This document shows positions 32,411 through 45,334 of a stretch of 64,000 bases of DNA, piece by piece. Each line of letters opens with the position of its first letter. The stretch's first letter is position 1. Position numbers and translations under genes: made by a program. The DNA is from Basidiobolus meristosporus CBS 931.73 (taxonomy: Eukaryota; Basidiobolomycota; Basidiobolomycetes; Basidiobolales; Basidiobolaceae): the NCBI GenBank assembly GCA_002104905.1, contig MCFE01000423.1, positions 1 to 64,000 on the forward strand. Reading direction: 5' to 3'. The notes beneath the pieces are model-generated. The model ran no database searches. It saw only the letters and a program-made list of their open reading frames with translations, and was not told where the DNA came from.

Positions 32411-34556
32411 CCCTATGGGAAAAAATTTGGTCCCACTGGTGGATTCAACCCAGATCAGCCATGAGGATACTGCCAAGAAACCATCAAAATGCCAGCAGCT
32501 TGGAATTAGTGGCCCTCTACACATTCTTATGATGGGATTACAATGTCATTTTGCTGATTTTATTTGCTAAATAAAGTTAATAACTTGGTGGGGTTTTGGC
32601 AGCCTTTTGACAGGAGTTGCATGGCATTGTAATGGTCTTGATGAGCACTGCATCTATTTGAGTGGATCTGACTGGCCAGTACATCTAGTTGGCTACATGT
32701 CAAGAAGATAGGGGGTGCTTAGCTACTTAGTGCCATAAACATAGGTGTCTCCATGTGCATATCTGTCCCCAGTATCTTCCAACTCTTCCTGGCTGTCCTC
32801 AATGTGCCAACTTATTGCATCCATGACGGACTTGAAGGCAATATTCTTGATAGGATTGGAATATGGTAGTACCTGCAATTTGACTTGTCTTCCTATTTCC
32901 CTACATATCTGCTCTATAGGAAACCCCCAAAAGGTGAAGCAAGGCTCAATATTCTCCACACATCATGCAAGATGGTGTAGAGAATGAATACAGTAGCAGC
33001 GGAGATTCAGGAGTCCAGCTTTACATTTGTAGTATAGCTGCTTATATCCTGTCACAAACTCATTGTACAAAAGCTGTGATTGCATCATGTTGGCATTGGT
33101 GATCTGCTTCTGAGTAAATATCCCTAAGAAAAAAAATAAAGAAAAGGCCAGTAAAATACCGTCATAATATCAGCTGAGTTCCAAGTATTTTAATAGTGAC
33201 AACTCTCAATATCTTGGTTGTTAGCTCATGAGCAGGCAAGCAAACAAACTCTCCAGGAGGAGACTAGGCCAACTACTATTCATATCAAATTTGGTAATTA
33301 GCTGCCATTACTTCCAACTAAAATTGCATTTGAAATTTTGAGCCAAAAACACCAGCTGAATACCAGCAAAGTATCATTACAATATCAGCAGAATACCAGC
33401 TGGAAATTAGATGAATTCCAAGTTTGAGTTTTTTCATAGGGTATTCCCACAATGTTCTCATATGACTCTCAAGGCTTCCAATGTGCTCATGGTAGAAATG
33501 GCATCAAAAGTCCACTTATATAAATACCTTTCCAGTTAATCCAGTCCTTGCACTTGTATTGTCACATTTGCCTATAAATATTGATTAGAGCCTGTGAGAA
33601 GTACTTAGGGTAGCAGATACTCTGTAAAATCTTGCCAATTCTTCAAATATCTCCAGTATCTTGAAGGCCTCATTTAGATTGATATACCCTATGTACAACT
33701 TGGTCATTTGTATAGGGATATTGTTGAAAAGCAAATGCATTCCTCTAGGTGGCAAGCTTTTACTCCAGCAGATACCCTGTATCTTGAGTATCTCTGGTTT
33801 CCAACTATCTCCATGGTCTGGCCAATGGCTTATAGCTTGCCAACTTTGCCACAATTGCATGCTTACTGCTGTACAACTTCTCTGTGGGAAGATGATGCTC
33901 TTAGTGTTGCTGTTTGGATAATAATAATGTGTGTGAGTTATAGAGTACATTCCCTGGATCTCACACATTTGACAACAATGCTGTCCACTGTGTCCATAAA
34001 CGCTGTCTATCCTGCCAATGGCTGGGGTATTGGCAATGCAGATGGTGATATGCGCTTTGATATGATGTCCATTGACCAGTAGGCCAATTGAAACCATACA
34101 AAGTTTATCCAGCAAAGGATACAGGTAGTTATCCATGTTGGATAGTGATTTAGGCCCAGATACCAGTGAGACTACCTTCAGATATCTGCTTTTATGGCAT
34201 TAGATAGCAACAGATACAGGTTGATGAGAATCAGTGGCCAGCAGAATTTGCTGGTAGAGTGCTTGTTTGATGAGAATCCATCAAGTGCCAAGGCAAAGGT
34301 ATGGTCATACATACCTTCAAAGTGGCACTTGCTTCTAAGTTGTTAGTAAATTTTCCATCAAATATATTGGAGATACTTGCACTTAATTGATACTGAGCGC
34401 AGTATATTATAGCTTCACATTATTTGTTGAACTGCATAAGCTTCTTTAGACAGGGCATTACCTGATTAGATCCAGAGTGTGAACAATGTTTTCTCCCAGT
34501 TGTTGTGGATTACTGACAAGTTGGTCACCTTGCAATGGTGGCATTTTCTGATTTTC
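32411..34556 (-). mobile_element. Tnp2/CACTA-like transposon remnant II
   Basis: Compared with the copy at 43511, the left end (32411-32720) jumps directly to the segment matching 44430 onward, so about 600 bp are deleted. The rest runs through the transposase remnant to 34556. There Harbinger copy 3 begins with a decayed terminus. Confidence 0.65.
33585..34136 (-). pseudogene. Tnp2-like transposase fragment
   Basis: 183 open residues. TPAIGRIDSVYGHSGQHCCQ, followed by CEIQGMYSITHTHYYYP, is the cysteine/His knuckle typical of fungal Tnp2/CACTA-type transposases (GxxGHSAxxxCxxC...HYYP). Upstream, LLVNGHHIKAHITI is the region preceding it. The same protein is found, broken, at 44959-45177 and 48782-48973. 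No complete catalytic core is visible. Confidence 0.6.
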
Positions 34557-34663
34557 ATTCATGTTCTGTTAGATAGTGCCACATAGTGCCCAATCAATCT
34601 AGCATTATAACTTCTACCATAATGCCAGTGGTAGGATATAGTTACTGTTAATTTTATTTAATC

Positions 34664-35570
34664 TTACTTAAGTTGCTCAGGATAGTGTATTCCTTGCTTT
34701 ACTTCATCTGTGTAACACTCCAGACACATTTTGTTCAGTGAATGTCTTCTTGTATGTATACACTTTGCATTGGTAAGTATCCTTATTATTTTACCTGTTC
34801 TACTGTTTTCTCCTATATATGACATTCCTCTGTATTTACCAGCCAATACACTGAATCTCTTCAAGTATCCAAATGCATGCTCTACCCTCACTCTGAAATG
34901 ATAAACTATCTCATTGTAGAGCTTCTGCATCCTGCTAAGCACACAATTCCTTAGCTTCCTATAGGCTCTAATACATCCTAATCTCTGACAATCATCTCCT
35001 ATATGAGCTAAGTCTTCTACACATCTCTCCCCTCTACTGAATTCTGGATGATTTTCTACCCAGAGTGCTGTCATGCCTACTTCCAGCAAATGTCCCACTA
35101 AACCAGATGATGTTACCCTCAATGTCAGACAGTGCTAGATATTTCACACAGTGTGCCTTGTACTTGCCAGAATAAAAGTGCCTCTGCCCTCTAAAAGGTC
35201 TGTTAATCCAGACTGGGAAGGTATCCAAAATACTCTTTATATGGAACCTGTTGTTGAACACTCTGTGATATGGGAGTGCATTTGAGCTTCTGAACCTAGT
35301 ATTCCAAGCTTGCTCTAAGTTATTCATACCCTCTGCAAGGTGGCTCTCCATTGCTGTCAGCTAGGAATGAAAGCTTCTATTTCTTTTATTGCCATGGATA
35401 GGGGATGAAACCTTGTGGGGCAATAGTTCTTGTAATAGCAGAGAAGCTTAACAAGGGAACTACTTGAGTAATTGGGGTAGAAGTTCTGCAGTACATGGTA
35501 TAGATCTCCTCTAATGTGTCAAATGATAATCCAGTGGTAATGATGAGATTAATGAGAAAAGACCTTTCTG
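34664..35570 (-). pseudogene. Harbinger DDE transposase, copy 3
   Basis: Two overlapping minus-strand frames (35034-35351 and 34664-35122) together carry FPVWINRPFRGQRHFYSG, ENHPEFSRGERCVEDLAHIG and RVRVEHAFGYLKRF. A frameshift near 35070 lies next to the GSRHD motif. The N-terminus has further changes. Confidence 0.8.
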
Positions 35571-35940
35571 GTGACTAAGTCATATTAAAATTGGTAGGTG
35601 ATGGGTCTGAGGCGTATTGATTCAATTTGGTGCAATCTACTTTATATATCTGATATCCATGCATTACAATTAAATCTCCATCAATTGCCATGTATGCCAT
35701 CATTAAGTTGCAAAAATCATCCTGAAACAATGACTTAGTACTTTTGTTGATGCATTACTCACAAGTTTATATTCAAATAGGAAATCTGCAATTGGTGGGA
35801 TCCAATCCATGTCATTGCAATCCAATATGCATCATGCCTAATATATGGAAAACTCTACAAGCACATTGGTTTTCATATATATTTCATGTAAACCAGGTTG
35901 ATACCAATACACTATGGTATAAGTATCCAAATCCATCACT

Positions 35941-36780
35941 ATGGTCCCTATACCAAGTCTCAACTCATCTTTAGTACAACCAAGACAAAACCCATCACTC
36001 AGCTCACAAGCATGGTCCAGACCAGTAAAGTCAATGTTAGATCAATTTGAGCTCTTACCAAATGATTTACATATGGCTCAAGTGTCTATGATGAGCCTTC
36101 TTACAGATATTTGGGCATTACTCATTAATCTAGCAGAGCTAGATACCTCAGAAAGTCAACAGATATGGATGAACCTGAGTAGAAAGCTGTGGCATGAGTT
36201 CTACATCAAGATGCCAGTGGATGCCTGTAAGAAGATATATAACAAGACACATATTGAAATCAAGAATGAGCTGAGAGTGAGGGGATCTGATGAGGAAGCC
36301 AAGCAGGAATCATTTTGCACGCAATTTGCACAGTATGGGCTGGTCACATCTGTTTGTGCCTCAACTTTAGGAATCAAAGAGGTTTTGAATGAGTTTTGGC
36401 CTCAAATGGCTAATGTATTACAAGATTTATTAATAGAGTTAAGTGGCTTCCAAGAGCAATATACACAGGACTGATCCAGGCAACAGTTCCAAAGTATCAG
36501 ACAGTGGGCAAGTGAATACCTTAAGGAATCATAAGGTGAGCTTAAAGAGGAGGAATACAGACCGCAAGCAACAGCATCTAGATTATGCCAGCACTCTTTG
36601 CTGGATTCCTTACCATCCCTTGCAACTTCAGCATGCCGGTGCATGTCAGTCTAAACTACACCAAAACCCTTCACAAGAATGTCCACATTGATTCAATGTG
36701 TGTTGGGTCAATGCATGTGCTTCAGAGCAAAATCACCAGAACTTGCTACACGCTCATTTAGACACAAGTCCATCTGGAAC
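35941..36780 (+). pseudogene. Harbinger second protein, copy 3 (truncated)
   Basis: 177 residues are open to a stop at 36472-36474 where copies 1 and 2 have a serine (TQDSS). The helical N-terminal half is preserved (LSRKLWHEFYIKMPVDACKK). The basic C-terminal half is broken and cut off. Confidence 0.78.
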
Positions 36781-36784
36781 TCAA

Positions 36785-37900
36785 GGCCAGGCAAAATTCA
36801 CTTGACTTAGCCATGAGCATTATCCTGGACCCAAGCAAGCAGAAAGGTTTTGGTTCAGCATTGGTATGCCAAATGTGTATCTCAAGAGTGGCATAAACTA
36901 TCAAAGGCAGAAGAATAAGGGTGCAATGGCTAATAACCCGCAGCTTCCTGATGAGCCTGCTACAAGACAGGCCAAAAGCTCTAAGCAAGCAACAAAGACA
37001 CTTCAGGTAGCTGGAAGAGTGCCAGTTAGGGACAGGCAGGCAAGCACAGATGCATCAGCACAAAATTCATCAAGAAAAAAGAGTAGTTCCAATTTAGAGG
37101 CACTCAGTCAAAGTATCAGTGAAAGACATGGCAGCAAGAAATACCAGTGATTACCAGAGGAGCCTATCACAACTAGGTCTGAGTACTCAAAATAACCAGA
37201 AAAGTAACATCAGGCTGATAGGGAGTGCTAGTAAGGGGCAAGCAGGCTAGAATAGATGCTTCAGAGTAGCATTTATCAAGGAGAAAACATGGTTTGATAC
37301 CAGAAGCACTCAGAAAAAGTGGCATTAATGACCTGACAGTGATAAAGGAATAGATTGGGGGGAAAGTCTACACAAGCCCAAGAGAGGGAAGCGTGAGAAT
37401 AAAGCTGCAATGCCTTCTAATTAACTCAGTAAGCCTGGAACAGACTGAATACCATCACAGCCAAGATGTATTACCAACATGAAAGCAGCTGTTCTCACAA
37501 GAGTTGGAGGTGCAGCCAGTAGTGCTGCACTTTGGTGATGTAGATGAGCTTGCAGAGACAGGAAATTTGTGTGCCACAGCCTTTGCATCCTCCATTGCTG
37601 ACAGAGTGGAGATCGCACTGACAAACAAAGCAACATTCTCAAGAGCTCAAAGGACTATCACAATGCCTTCAGTAGAATTTTGGAATGGTAATAGACATAC
37701 CAAGTGGTTGCCGCACTACTTTAAGAGCAGTGCTCAAGAAAATGCACTTGAATATTGCAAGGACTAGTTGCAAAGGCTGGCAGATGAGGTGCTAGACCTT
37801 GCAGTGCTTGCTAAAGACAAGGACATATGGGAATTGGTGATGGAGTTGTAGCATAAAGCTGTTGGGTTCTTGCCAATGTAATGGAAACAAATTGTTACTG
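36785..37900 (+). repeat. Unidentified repeat family X, copy 2
   Basis: 36785-37100 matches 22385-22690 in reverse. Plus-strand frames at 36866-37150 (SKQATKTLQVAGRVPVRDRQ) and 37504-37767 (TITMPSVEFWNGNRHTKWLP) may be parts of one decayed gene. The product is unknown to me. Confidence 0.45.
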
Positions 37901-38384
37901 TTGAAAATCTTATTCAGTGGTGAATGCTAATGGAGTTAGTGATTGAGTGTGGGGCTGGGCTTAATGCTAGTGTAGGGTATAGGGAGTTGAATAGGTCAAT
38001 ACAATTGGAAATTGTGGTAAAACAGAAGTTTCAATGGAAATAGATAAGTTTGTTTGCATGAAAAGTAAGAGCAATGGTAGAGTCAGGAAGTAAGAAGTGT
38101 GAAAGAGAGGCAAGAGCCAATCAACACTCACAAACAATGGAAGTGATAGAATGTCAAGGATCAGAAAGTGAGAAAATTGAGAGAACCAATATAAAGCCAC
38201 ATATGTGGGGTTGTGATTAAGAATTTTGACTAAGTTTCTTATGAAATTTGGGATGCATTTATTTTTTGACAGTCCTTGCAAATTGTCCTGACAGGAATAG
38301 TACCTCTTAGTCACGGGATTTAAGTCTGTGATAGCCTTTTGACAAGATTATCATAGTAATCTCTCACAGGGTAGTGCCTGTTAC
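37901..38384. other. Unassigned AT-rich segment
   Basis: No reading frame or match to the other repeats in the window was recognised. Confidence 0.3.
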
Positions 38385-39082
38385 CACATTTGCCTCAATG
38401 CTAAGGACATATTGCAATTCAATGATCAAGCACAAAAACAGCAAAGAGTGCTTTGAAAGCATTAGAAGACATATACTACCAATGCTTAGCTGCTAAGAAA
38501 ATGCTCTTGGACAAAAATTCTTTACAAGAAAGATGCTATCAGGAGAGGAAATGAAAAATCCAATCAACACAGTTACCTATTGGTTGATGAGATGGAATCT
38601 GTGGGTGTATCAACTACTGATAAAGATGTGCAAGTTACTATTCTGAGCAGCCCAACAGACTAGCTTTGGGGTCTAGTACCAGCCCTAGAGTCCAGAGCTG
38701 AAGATCTGAGCCCAAGTTGCATGTATGGAACACTTGTGGATGAAAAATTTAGAAAAACAAATGCCATTAAGAAGGAAGCTGATATTACATAGGTTAACAT
38801 TTTGCTTTGGACCTCCTGTAAAAGGACAGAATACCCATCAGACTGGTGCCTCAAAAAGAATGATGATCAGTAAAAGAAGCCAGAATATGCAAATGATGCA
38901 ACCACTGAAGAGTGATTATTCATATCTGCAATAAATATTACCACAGATAACAACTCTTAGACCTGGTATACTGACTTTGGTGCATTTCAATACTTACAGA
39001 CCAAAAAGAAAATCTTCCCCTATATTAAGATATTCCAATTAAGAACAGTAATAGATGCCACACACCTTCCTTCTAAGCAGTA

Positions 39083-39541
39083 ATGCTTGTACCAGAGACA
39101 TCCAAGAACCTACTATTAGTAAGCAAGGCCGCAGCAGCAGGACTCAGTGTCAGTTTTGACAATTGCAGATACAAGATCACTGATCAAAGTGGTGCATGTA
39201 TTGCTTTTGGTATCAGGGATCCAAATTTATACAGGTTGACTTATATTCCAAGATATTTGGAGGCCAACATAAGTAGCTTAAAAGAAAAAAGGGCAATATT
39301 TTGGCACCAAAGATTTAGACATATGAACTTTGATTATTGGTGCAAAATGATCAAGGATCAGCCAATTTCCAGAGTAAAAATTGCTTACCTAGCTAATTTG
39401 AGGCACTGTGAAGCTTGCATACATGCAATACAAGCCAGGCAATGGCTTAAGAGCTCTGGGCTAAAGAAAACTAAGAAAAAAATATGTCTAATTCATCAGA
39501 TCTGCATGGACATATACAAAATTGTTTCCTATGTGGGATGA
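39083..39541 (+). pseudogene. Copia GAG-pre-integrase fragment
   Basis: 152 open residues with LLLVSKAAAAGLSVSFDNCR, then FWHQRFRHMNFDYW and LRHCEACIHA. These are the His-His-Cys-Cys zinc region at the start of Copia integrase. Upstream, the protease active site is lost. Confidence 0.85.
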
Positions 39542-40712
39542 AGAATTTATTCACTTTCATTGATGCTTATGCAAAATACATATAGGCCTGCTTCATAGAA
39601 AAATGGAGGAAGCTCTGTCAAGGTTGAGGGATTTTGAAGCCAAGGTATGGAGTTAAACTGGTGAGAAAATCAAGAAAACACACTCCAACAATGGTGAAGA
39701 GTATACCTCAAGACTCTTTATCTACTTGGGCAAAATTCATGAGATAAAGCAAGAGACTACTGTAGCACATTTTCAACACCAAGATGAAGTGGCAGAAAAT
39801 ACAAACACATCAATAATTGGATGGCAAAATCTATGATCCATGGTCAAAATTATCCTATGATATCTGGGTAGAACCAGATGCTGTGGCTGTGTAGCTAAGA
39901 AATAGGAGCTATAGCTGTATACTTCATTGCTCTGCTTTACTTGAGTCATAGTACAGATACAGATTATGTACCAAATATCTACAAATATATGGGTGAACAG
40001 CATAAGCCAATAACTGCCTGGAAACTAGTCAAAGTTTGAGATAAATCATAGCAGAAGAATATTTATAAATTATAAACTTAACAATACCAAGGCAAAGAAG
40101 TTGATCAAGACTACCAATGTGTTGTTATATGCAAATTTCTAATTTTACAACAAATGACACCATATTAGGATAAAAATCTGATCTCAAGTCCACTGATAGT
40201 CAGGGCTGAGTCAGAATAAAACAGTAAGAACTTTTCAATTGAGATGCCTCAACAACAATGGTTCAGCCTGAATCTGTGCCCAGAAATATCCCAGAGGTGA
40301 TCATTGCAGCACTAAACAATATATTATCTAAATGGACCACAAATGGATCAAATAAATATATCAAATAGGGCAGAAACTTAGCCTACGACTATTCAGTCCA
40401 TATTTTACAAGCCCTAAAGTGTAAAAGGGGCCATCAATAGCCCTCAGGCAATGTTTTGAAGATCTGCAATAATGGAGGAGTATCTGGCCTGGAGGGATAT
40501 CAGACTTGGGACCTAGGCAACTTACTAATCAACCAAAGATCATTGGATGCAGATGGGGGTTCATGAAATGATATATGGCTCATGGTATAACAGAGAGATA
40601 TAACACAGGACTTGTTGTAAAAGGATAGTTTAAAAGAAAAGGACTTGACTTTAACTGAGACCTTTGCACTGGTAGCCAAGCTTAATTTCATCAGAATAAT
40701 GTGAGCCATAGC

Positions 40713-41239
40713 TATCATGATAACATGGCAACCATGAACACCCATGCCAAGTTTCAGCTTCCTAGCTCAATTTCTAAGAGATTCCTTCTGGAACCTTCTA
40801 CCACCTTCCAGAAAGTTCCCAACCATTCCAAAACCATTGTTACTCAATGGAACATTCCATGGAAGCTTCCCATTGTATTTTTCATAGTCCAGTACCATTT
40901 ATAGAAATACCAGGTCACATGACTTAGTCACATGATCAGGTGACCCAATCCATTTGCCCATCCTGTCTCAGTGCCTGCCTTCTATATTATTATCCCCAGC
41001 ACTGCTGCTGTGCCTCACCCCACAACCCCATTAGTATTAGCTAATATCTCTTGGCGTCAGTATAACCAAAAAGTATATAGTCCTATCCCCCCTTAAGTAT
41101 TCCTCAGTCTGATAAACACAGGTCTTGAATAAACAGCCTTGCCTTGGAAATCTGCCTTGACTTGTTGATCCACACCTAAGTTCTTTCCCGGTCCTGCCTT
41201 GCCTAGCCCTACTCTCCTGCCTTGTGTCTATTCACCACA
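40713..41239. mobile_element. Solo LTR of a different retrotransposon, ATAGC target duplication
   Basis: A 527-bp segment TATCATGATAAC...TTCACCACA flanked by exact 5-bp repeats ATAGC (40708-40712, 41240-41244). It splits the Copia reverse transcriptase: ETFALVAKLNFIRIM lies before it and QADVKTA after it. The first bases read TA rather than TG, which one G to A change explains. It resembles no other LTR here and is more GC-rich. Confidence 0.85.
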
Positions 41240-42051
41240 ATAGCTGTCAAATGTAGGCTTCTATTCATCAAGCTGATGTAAAGACTGCATCTTGAATGAA
41301 AAACTTAATGAGCACATGCTCATGGGCCAGCCTAACGGGCTTTCTTAACAAGATAACCCCCATTAGGTCTGCAATCTTAAAAAGTCTCTTTATAGTATGA
41401 AATAATTTCCACAAGGCTAGAATTGCAAGATAGATTCTTATTTTGATTAATTAGGTTTCCAAAGAGAAGTGCTGACTGAAGTATCTCCTATAAGCCAGCC
41501 AGGCAAGTCCAGTCTTATTAGCTCCTTATGTAAATCTCATTAGAGTCACCAACAACCAAGAAGCTGTGGAAGAGACTAAATCCTACATATCTAAAGAACC
41601 CAGGATGTCCAACCTGGGAGAACTCATTTACTGTTTAGGCATAAACTCCTTATGAACAGAAGTACAAAGACTATGACTGTATGGCTGTCAAAGTATACTC
41701 AAGATATACTAAAGAAGTATCAAGTGGAAGACTGTACACCAGCAGCTACCCCAATGTAAATAAATCTTGACTTATTGAGAGCTCAACCCAATAAAGAGAG
41801 CCTGATGCTATGAAAAAGCCCTGTCTTTTCCTACAAATCTATGGTCAGCAGTCTGATGCATATCATGCTTGAAACACAACCCAATACTGCATAGTCAGTG
41901 GGAGCTGTCAGTCAATAAATTCAGAACTATAGATCAGATCATATTGCAGTAGTGAAGCAGTTTTTTTGAAAACCTAATTAGAGCTACTAATATCAGCTTA
42001 GGGTGCCCCTGTAAGAAAATAGAGCAGGATATTACAGGATAATTCTATGCA

Positions 42052-42384
42052 GATTGGGAACAAAGCTTAGATAATAGAGCATCTACTACTTCATACACCT
42101 TTTTTTACTGTAAAGGAGCATTTCATCAAAATTCAAGACAGCAACCAGCTGTAACACTTTCCACCACAGTTGCAAAGTAAATGACAGCCTGTGAAGCTAC
42201 AAAAGAAGCAGCATGGCTAAGGCAGCTTTTCATATACTTGGACTATGTCAAAAATACATTTGTTACTTTATATCAAGATATTCAAGGATGCATAAAATTA
42301 AGTAGAAATCCAACTTCTCATGCTAGAGCTGAGCACATGTATTATGACAATGTTTCACACAAGAAACTATCAATAATAGTATAA
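42052..42384 (+). pseudogene. Copia RNase H fragment
   Basis: RASTTSYTFF, then CEATKEAAWLRQLF, LYQDIQGCIKLSRNPTSHAR and AEHMYYDNVS follow the Copia RNase H order (STSGYVF, EATKEAIWLR, DNQGAI, HxRTKHID). One frame break occurs before 42181. Confidence 0.85.
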
Positions 42385-42513
42385 ATAGCTTAATTTACTG
42401 TCTTACAGAAGGAATGATTGTAAACATATTACCAAACTATCAGCTAGAGACAGATTTGAATATCTTAGGTCTAAGTTAGGGCCATTCAGTATGAGCATTT
42501 ATTCAAGAGGGGG

Positions 42514-42851
42514 TGTTCTATGATTTGTTACTCTACCAAAATATTCACCTAGGTTGGTCACTTAGATCATTACCTACAAATCTTAAAGAATACTGACCAA
42601 ACTTCTTGCCAGGATATGCTTGGAATATTTTCACCTTTATGTCAGATACCCAGAACTTGAAAATTCTCAAAGTAGTCCAAACTGCCCAGGCCTGAACACA
42701 TGCTCTTGGGACCATCCTTGTTCTATTCTACATGTTTGTTATACAATGACCATGTCAAGTAAATACTACTTTTACATTTGGCAAACTGTCAAGTAAAGAC
42801 TCCATAATCTACTGATTCTCCCAATCACTTCTAGTAATTCCAAGACTCTTA
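42514..42851 (+). repeat. 3' LTR of Copia element C
   Basis: Starts TGTTCTATG directly after the polypurine tract and aligns with the LTRs at 29150 and 31818. The last few bases are replaced at 42851 by an antisense gypsy gag fragment. Confidence 0.8.
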
Positions 42852-43510
42852 GAGCTGCTTTCCTCTGCATAGTGTCTATATTTATTGGCACTGCTTCCAA
42901 TTATCTTCTTTGATGGTGATTAAGTGCTTTCCGGTTAGTTACTGTAGGCCTCTTAGCTCCAACTATTGCCTGTTAATTATCAATTGCAAGCTTGATGGCT
43001 TCTTCAATAGTCTGGGGTCTTTGAAAGTTCACTTCCTTATAAGTTCTTTCCTTCACCCATCTGTAAGGTATTCAACTTGATTAAGGGGGTCCATTCTTAA
43101 AATCTGCCCTAGTAAACATCTATACTCCCAGAAATATGCTTAAACCATTCCTTTCTGTCTGAGTGTCTTCAGCCTCCACCTCAGTAGTGTCTGCTGGTGT
43201 GAAGGTTCAAAAGCATCCTGAATTCTCAGCACAAACTCATCCCTGGTAGCAATAGTTGAGCATCCCATCATATGGGCTGACCTGATCCTGTTGGGGGTAC
43301 CACTATAGGACTGGATCCACCAAAATAGATGATGGTTTATGCAGCTTACTTGCTAGGGTAACTCCTTCAGTCCAGGTGCTTGAAAAGCTTTCCTAGCCAC
43401 ATTTCTTCTTCTGTGGCTTCACAGGCTGCCTTATAATGCGCCTATATGGTAGAGAGTGCTACCATTGATTGCTTTCCTGAATTTTATGTATTTTCTCCTT
43501 TACTGTCCCT
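42852..43510 (-). pseudogene. Gypsy-1 gag fragment, antisense
   Basis: The reverse complement aligns with 52330-52640 (for example GAAGGTTCAAAAGCATCCTG pairs with the gag there) and includes the Retrotrans_gag C-terminal region. No open frame is left. Confidence 0.6.
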
Positions 43511-45148
43511 ATGAGAATTAATTTGATCCACAGGTGGATCCAATCTGGATCTGCTGTCAGGATCATGTAATGAGTCCATCATAATGCTAGCAGCTTGGAT
43601 TGTTAACCCTGTTTACAATGTTATGATAGGGGTGTGATGGTGTTTAGATGGCTCTTAATTGGATTTCAATGGTATCTTGAAGATTATATTGCAACCTACA
43701 CTTTTTTGAGTAGGCCTATTCAACCAGTGCATGCAAATGCCATATATGAAGTAAGCCTAACATTATTTCAACTGCCTTGATGCAGACATTTGATGGCATT
43801 ATAAAGACAGTGTGGTGGCCTCCTGCTAGCACCATATAATGGTACCTTACCAGTTTACCAAAAATAATATATTCCCTTTTGCCACATCCCCTTGTACCAT
43901 TCATAAATACCATTGTAGAATAACTCCAATTTATTTATTTATCCATTACTACCACTGATAGTCCATATAGAGTCTGAATCAAAGTAAACTATGGCCCACT
44001 ACTTACTCACCTTTAAACACATGCATACATGCTGTATTTGCCACTCATGTATCATGTCAACCTTGCAGCATTGTAGTGTGATATTTGCAAAGTTATCTTA
44101 TACCTTATATTAATGATGGCAAATACATCCTGCAAACATATGCCCAGTTACCACTACTTTTGTTATATATACCTCTTGGATATCTGCAATATACTTCTTG
44201 GTACTTGACCAGTATTATCCTTTTCCCTGCTGGATTCTAGTCCTCTGTATATGTATGCTCTGGTTCTGTTTGTATGAGTTTCAAACTGAATGGCGTAAAA
44301 ATCAGCTGGTAACAAGGGGAAACCTAGCATATACTGGTAAATGTATTATAATAGAACTGGTATCATATTGCTTCTACACTTCTTTAAATTATGTAACTGA
44401 ATATCCATGCATTGGGGCCACTTAGCTTCTTAATTCCAAGGCATAGGTGTCTCCATGTGCACAGCAATTCTCTGTACTCTCCAACTCTTACTGGATGACA
44501 TTCTTATGCCAGCTCATCACACCCCTGACAGATGTGAGGGTGATATTCTTAATGAGATTTGTATATGGTTATACTTGCAACTTGAATTGCCGTCTTATTT
44601 CCCCTTACATCTGCACTATAGCAAAATCTCCAAAGGTGAAGCAAGGTTAAACATTTTCCCCATGCCAGGCAAGATGGAGCAGAGAACAGATATAATAGCA
44701 GCAAAGATTCACCTGTACAGCTCTGTGCTTAAAATTTAACCACTGATATTCCAACACAAACTTCTTGCATTGAAGCTGAAGATGGATCAAGTGGGCATTG
44801 GTGATCTACTTCTGGATAAGGATTACTACATTGCAAACATGTGACTTCCATTGCTTCCAATGCACTCTGGGTAAAACCTTCTCAAAGGCCACTTCAATAA
44901 ATATATATCCAGTCCATCCATTTCTTGCATTTGTATTGTAGCATATGTGCGCTAATATTCATTGTAGCTTGTGACAAGAACTTTGGGTAACATAAACTCT
45001 ATAATGATATGCAATTCTCTCAAGTTTCTCCAGTATCTTAACAGACTCAATTAGCACAAAGTGCCCCATATACAAATTGACAATTACTATTGGGGTATTA
45101 CTAAAGAGCAAATGCACTGCTTCCAGTGAGACGCTTTTGCTCCTACAT
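43511..45148 (-). mobile_element. Tnp2/CACTA-like transposon remnant III, left half
   Basis: Collinear with remnants I (27550-28500) and II (32720-33770). The minus-strand transposase piece 44959-45177 matches 33585-33760 (AVHLLFSNTPIVIVNLYMGH). It is cut at 45149 by Harbinger copy 2 and resumes at 48572. Confidence 0.7.
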
Positions 45149-45334
45149 ATTAGACTTGTTCCGTTGGATAGTGCCACATAGTGCCAGCCTGTTTATAGTG
45201 CCAGATCAATCTGGCACTCTACGGCACCATCTGGCACTATAATTTCTACCATGATGCCAGTGGTATGATACAGTTACTGGTAATTTTACTCAATCTTACT
45301 TATGTTGCTCAGAATAGTGCTTTCCTTGCTTTAT

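Larger units (their letters stand above)
34557..36780. mobile_element. Harbinger copy 3, decayed and truncated
   Basis: Same orientation as copies 1 and 2. The left end is decayed (ATGTTCTGTTAGATAGTGCC) and the right end is missing after the middle of the second gene. CpG sites of the young copies are almost all TpG or CpA here. It keeps the 15 bp that copy 1 lacks, so copy 1 suffered the deletion. Confidence 0.85.
38385..42851 (+). mobile_element. Copia element C, decayed, 5' truncated, with 3' LTR
   Basis: Order on the plus strand: gag remnant (38385-38800), GAG-pre-integrase (39083-39541), integrase fragments (39540-40200), reverse transcriptase start (40500-40707, continuing from 41245), RNase H (42052-42384), polypurine tract AAGAGGGGG (42505-42513) and LTR (42514 to about 42851). 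A foreign solo LTR interrupts the reverse transcriptase. Many stops; CpG almost absent. Confidence 0.85.
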
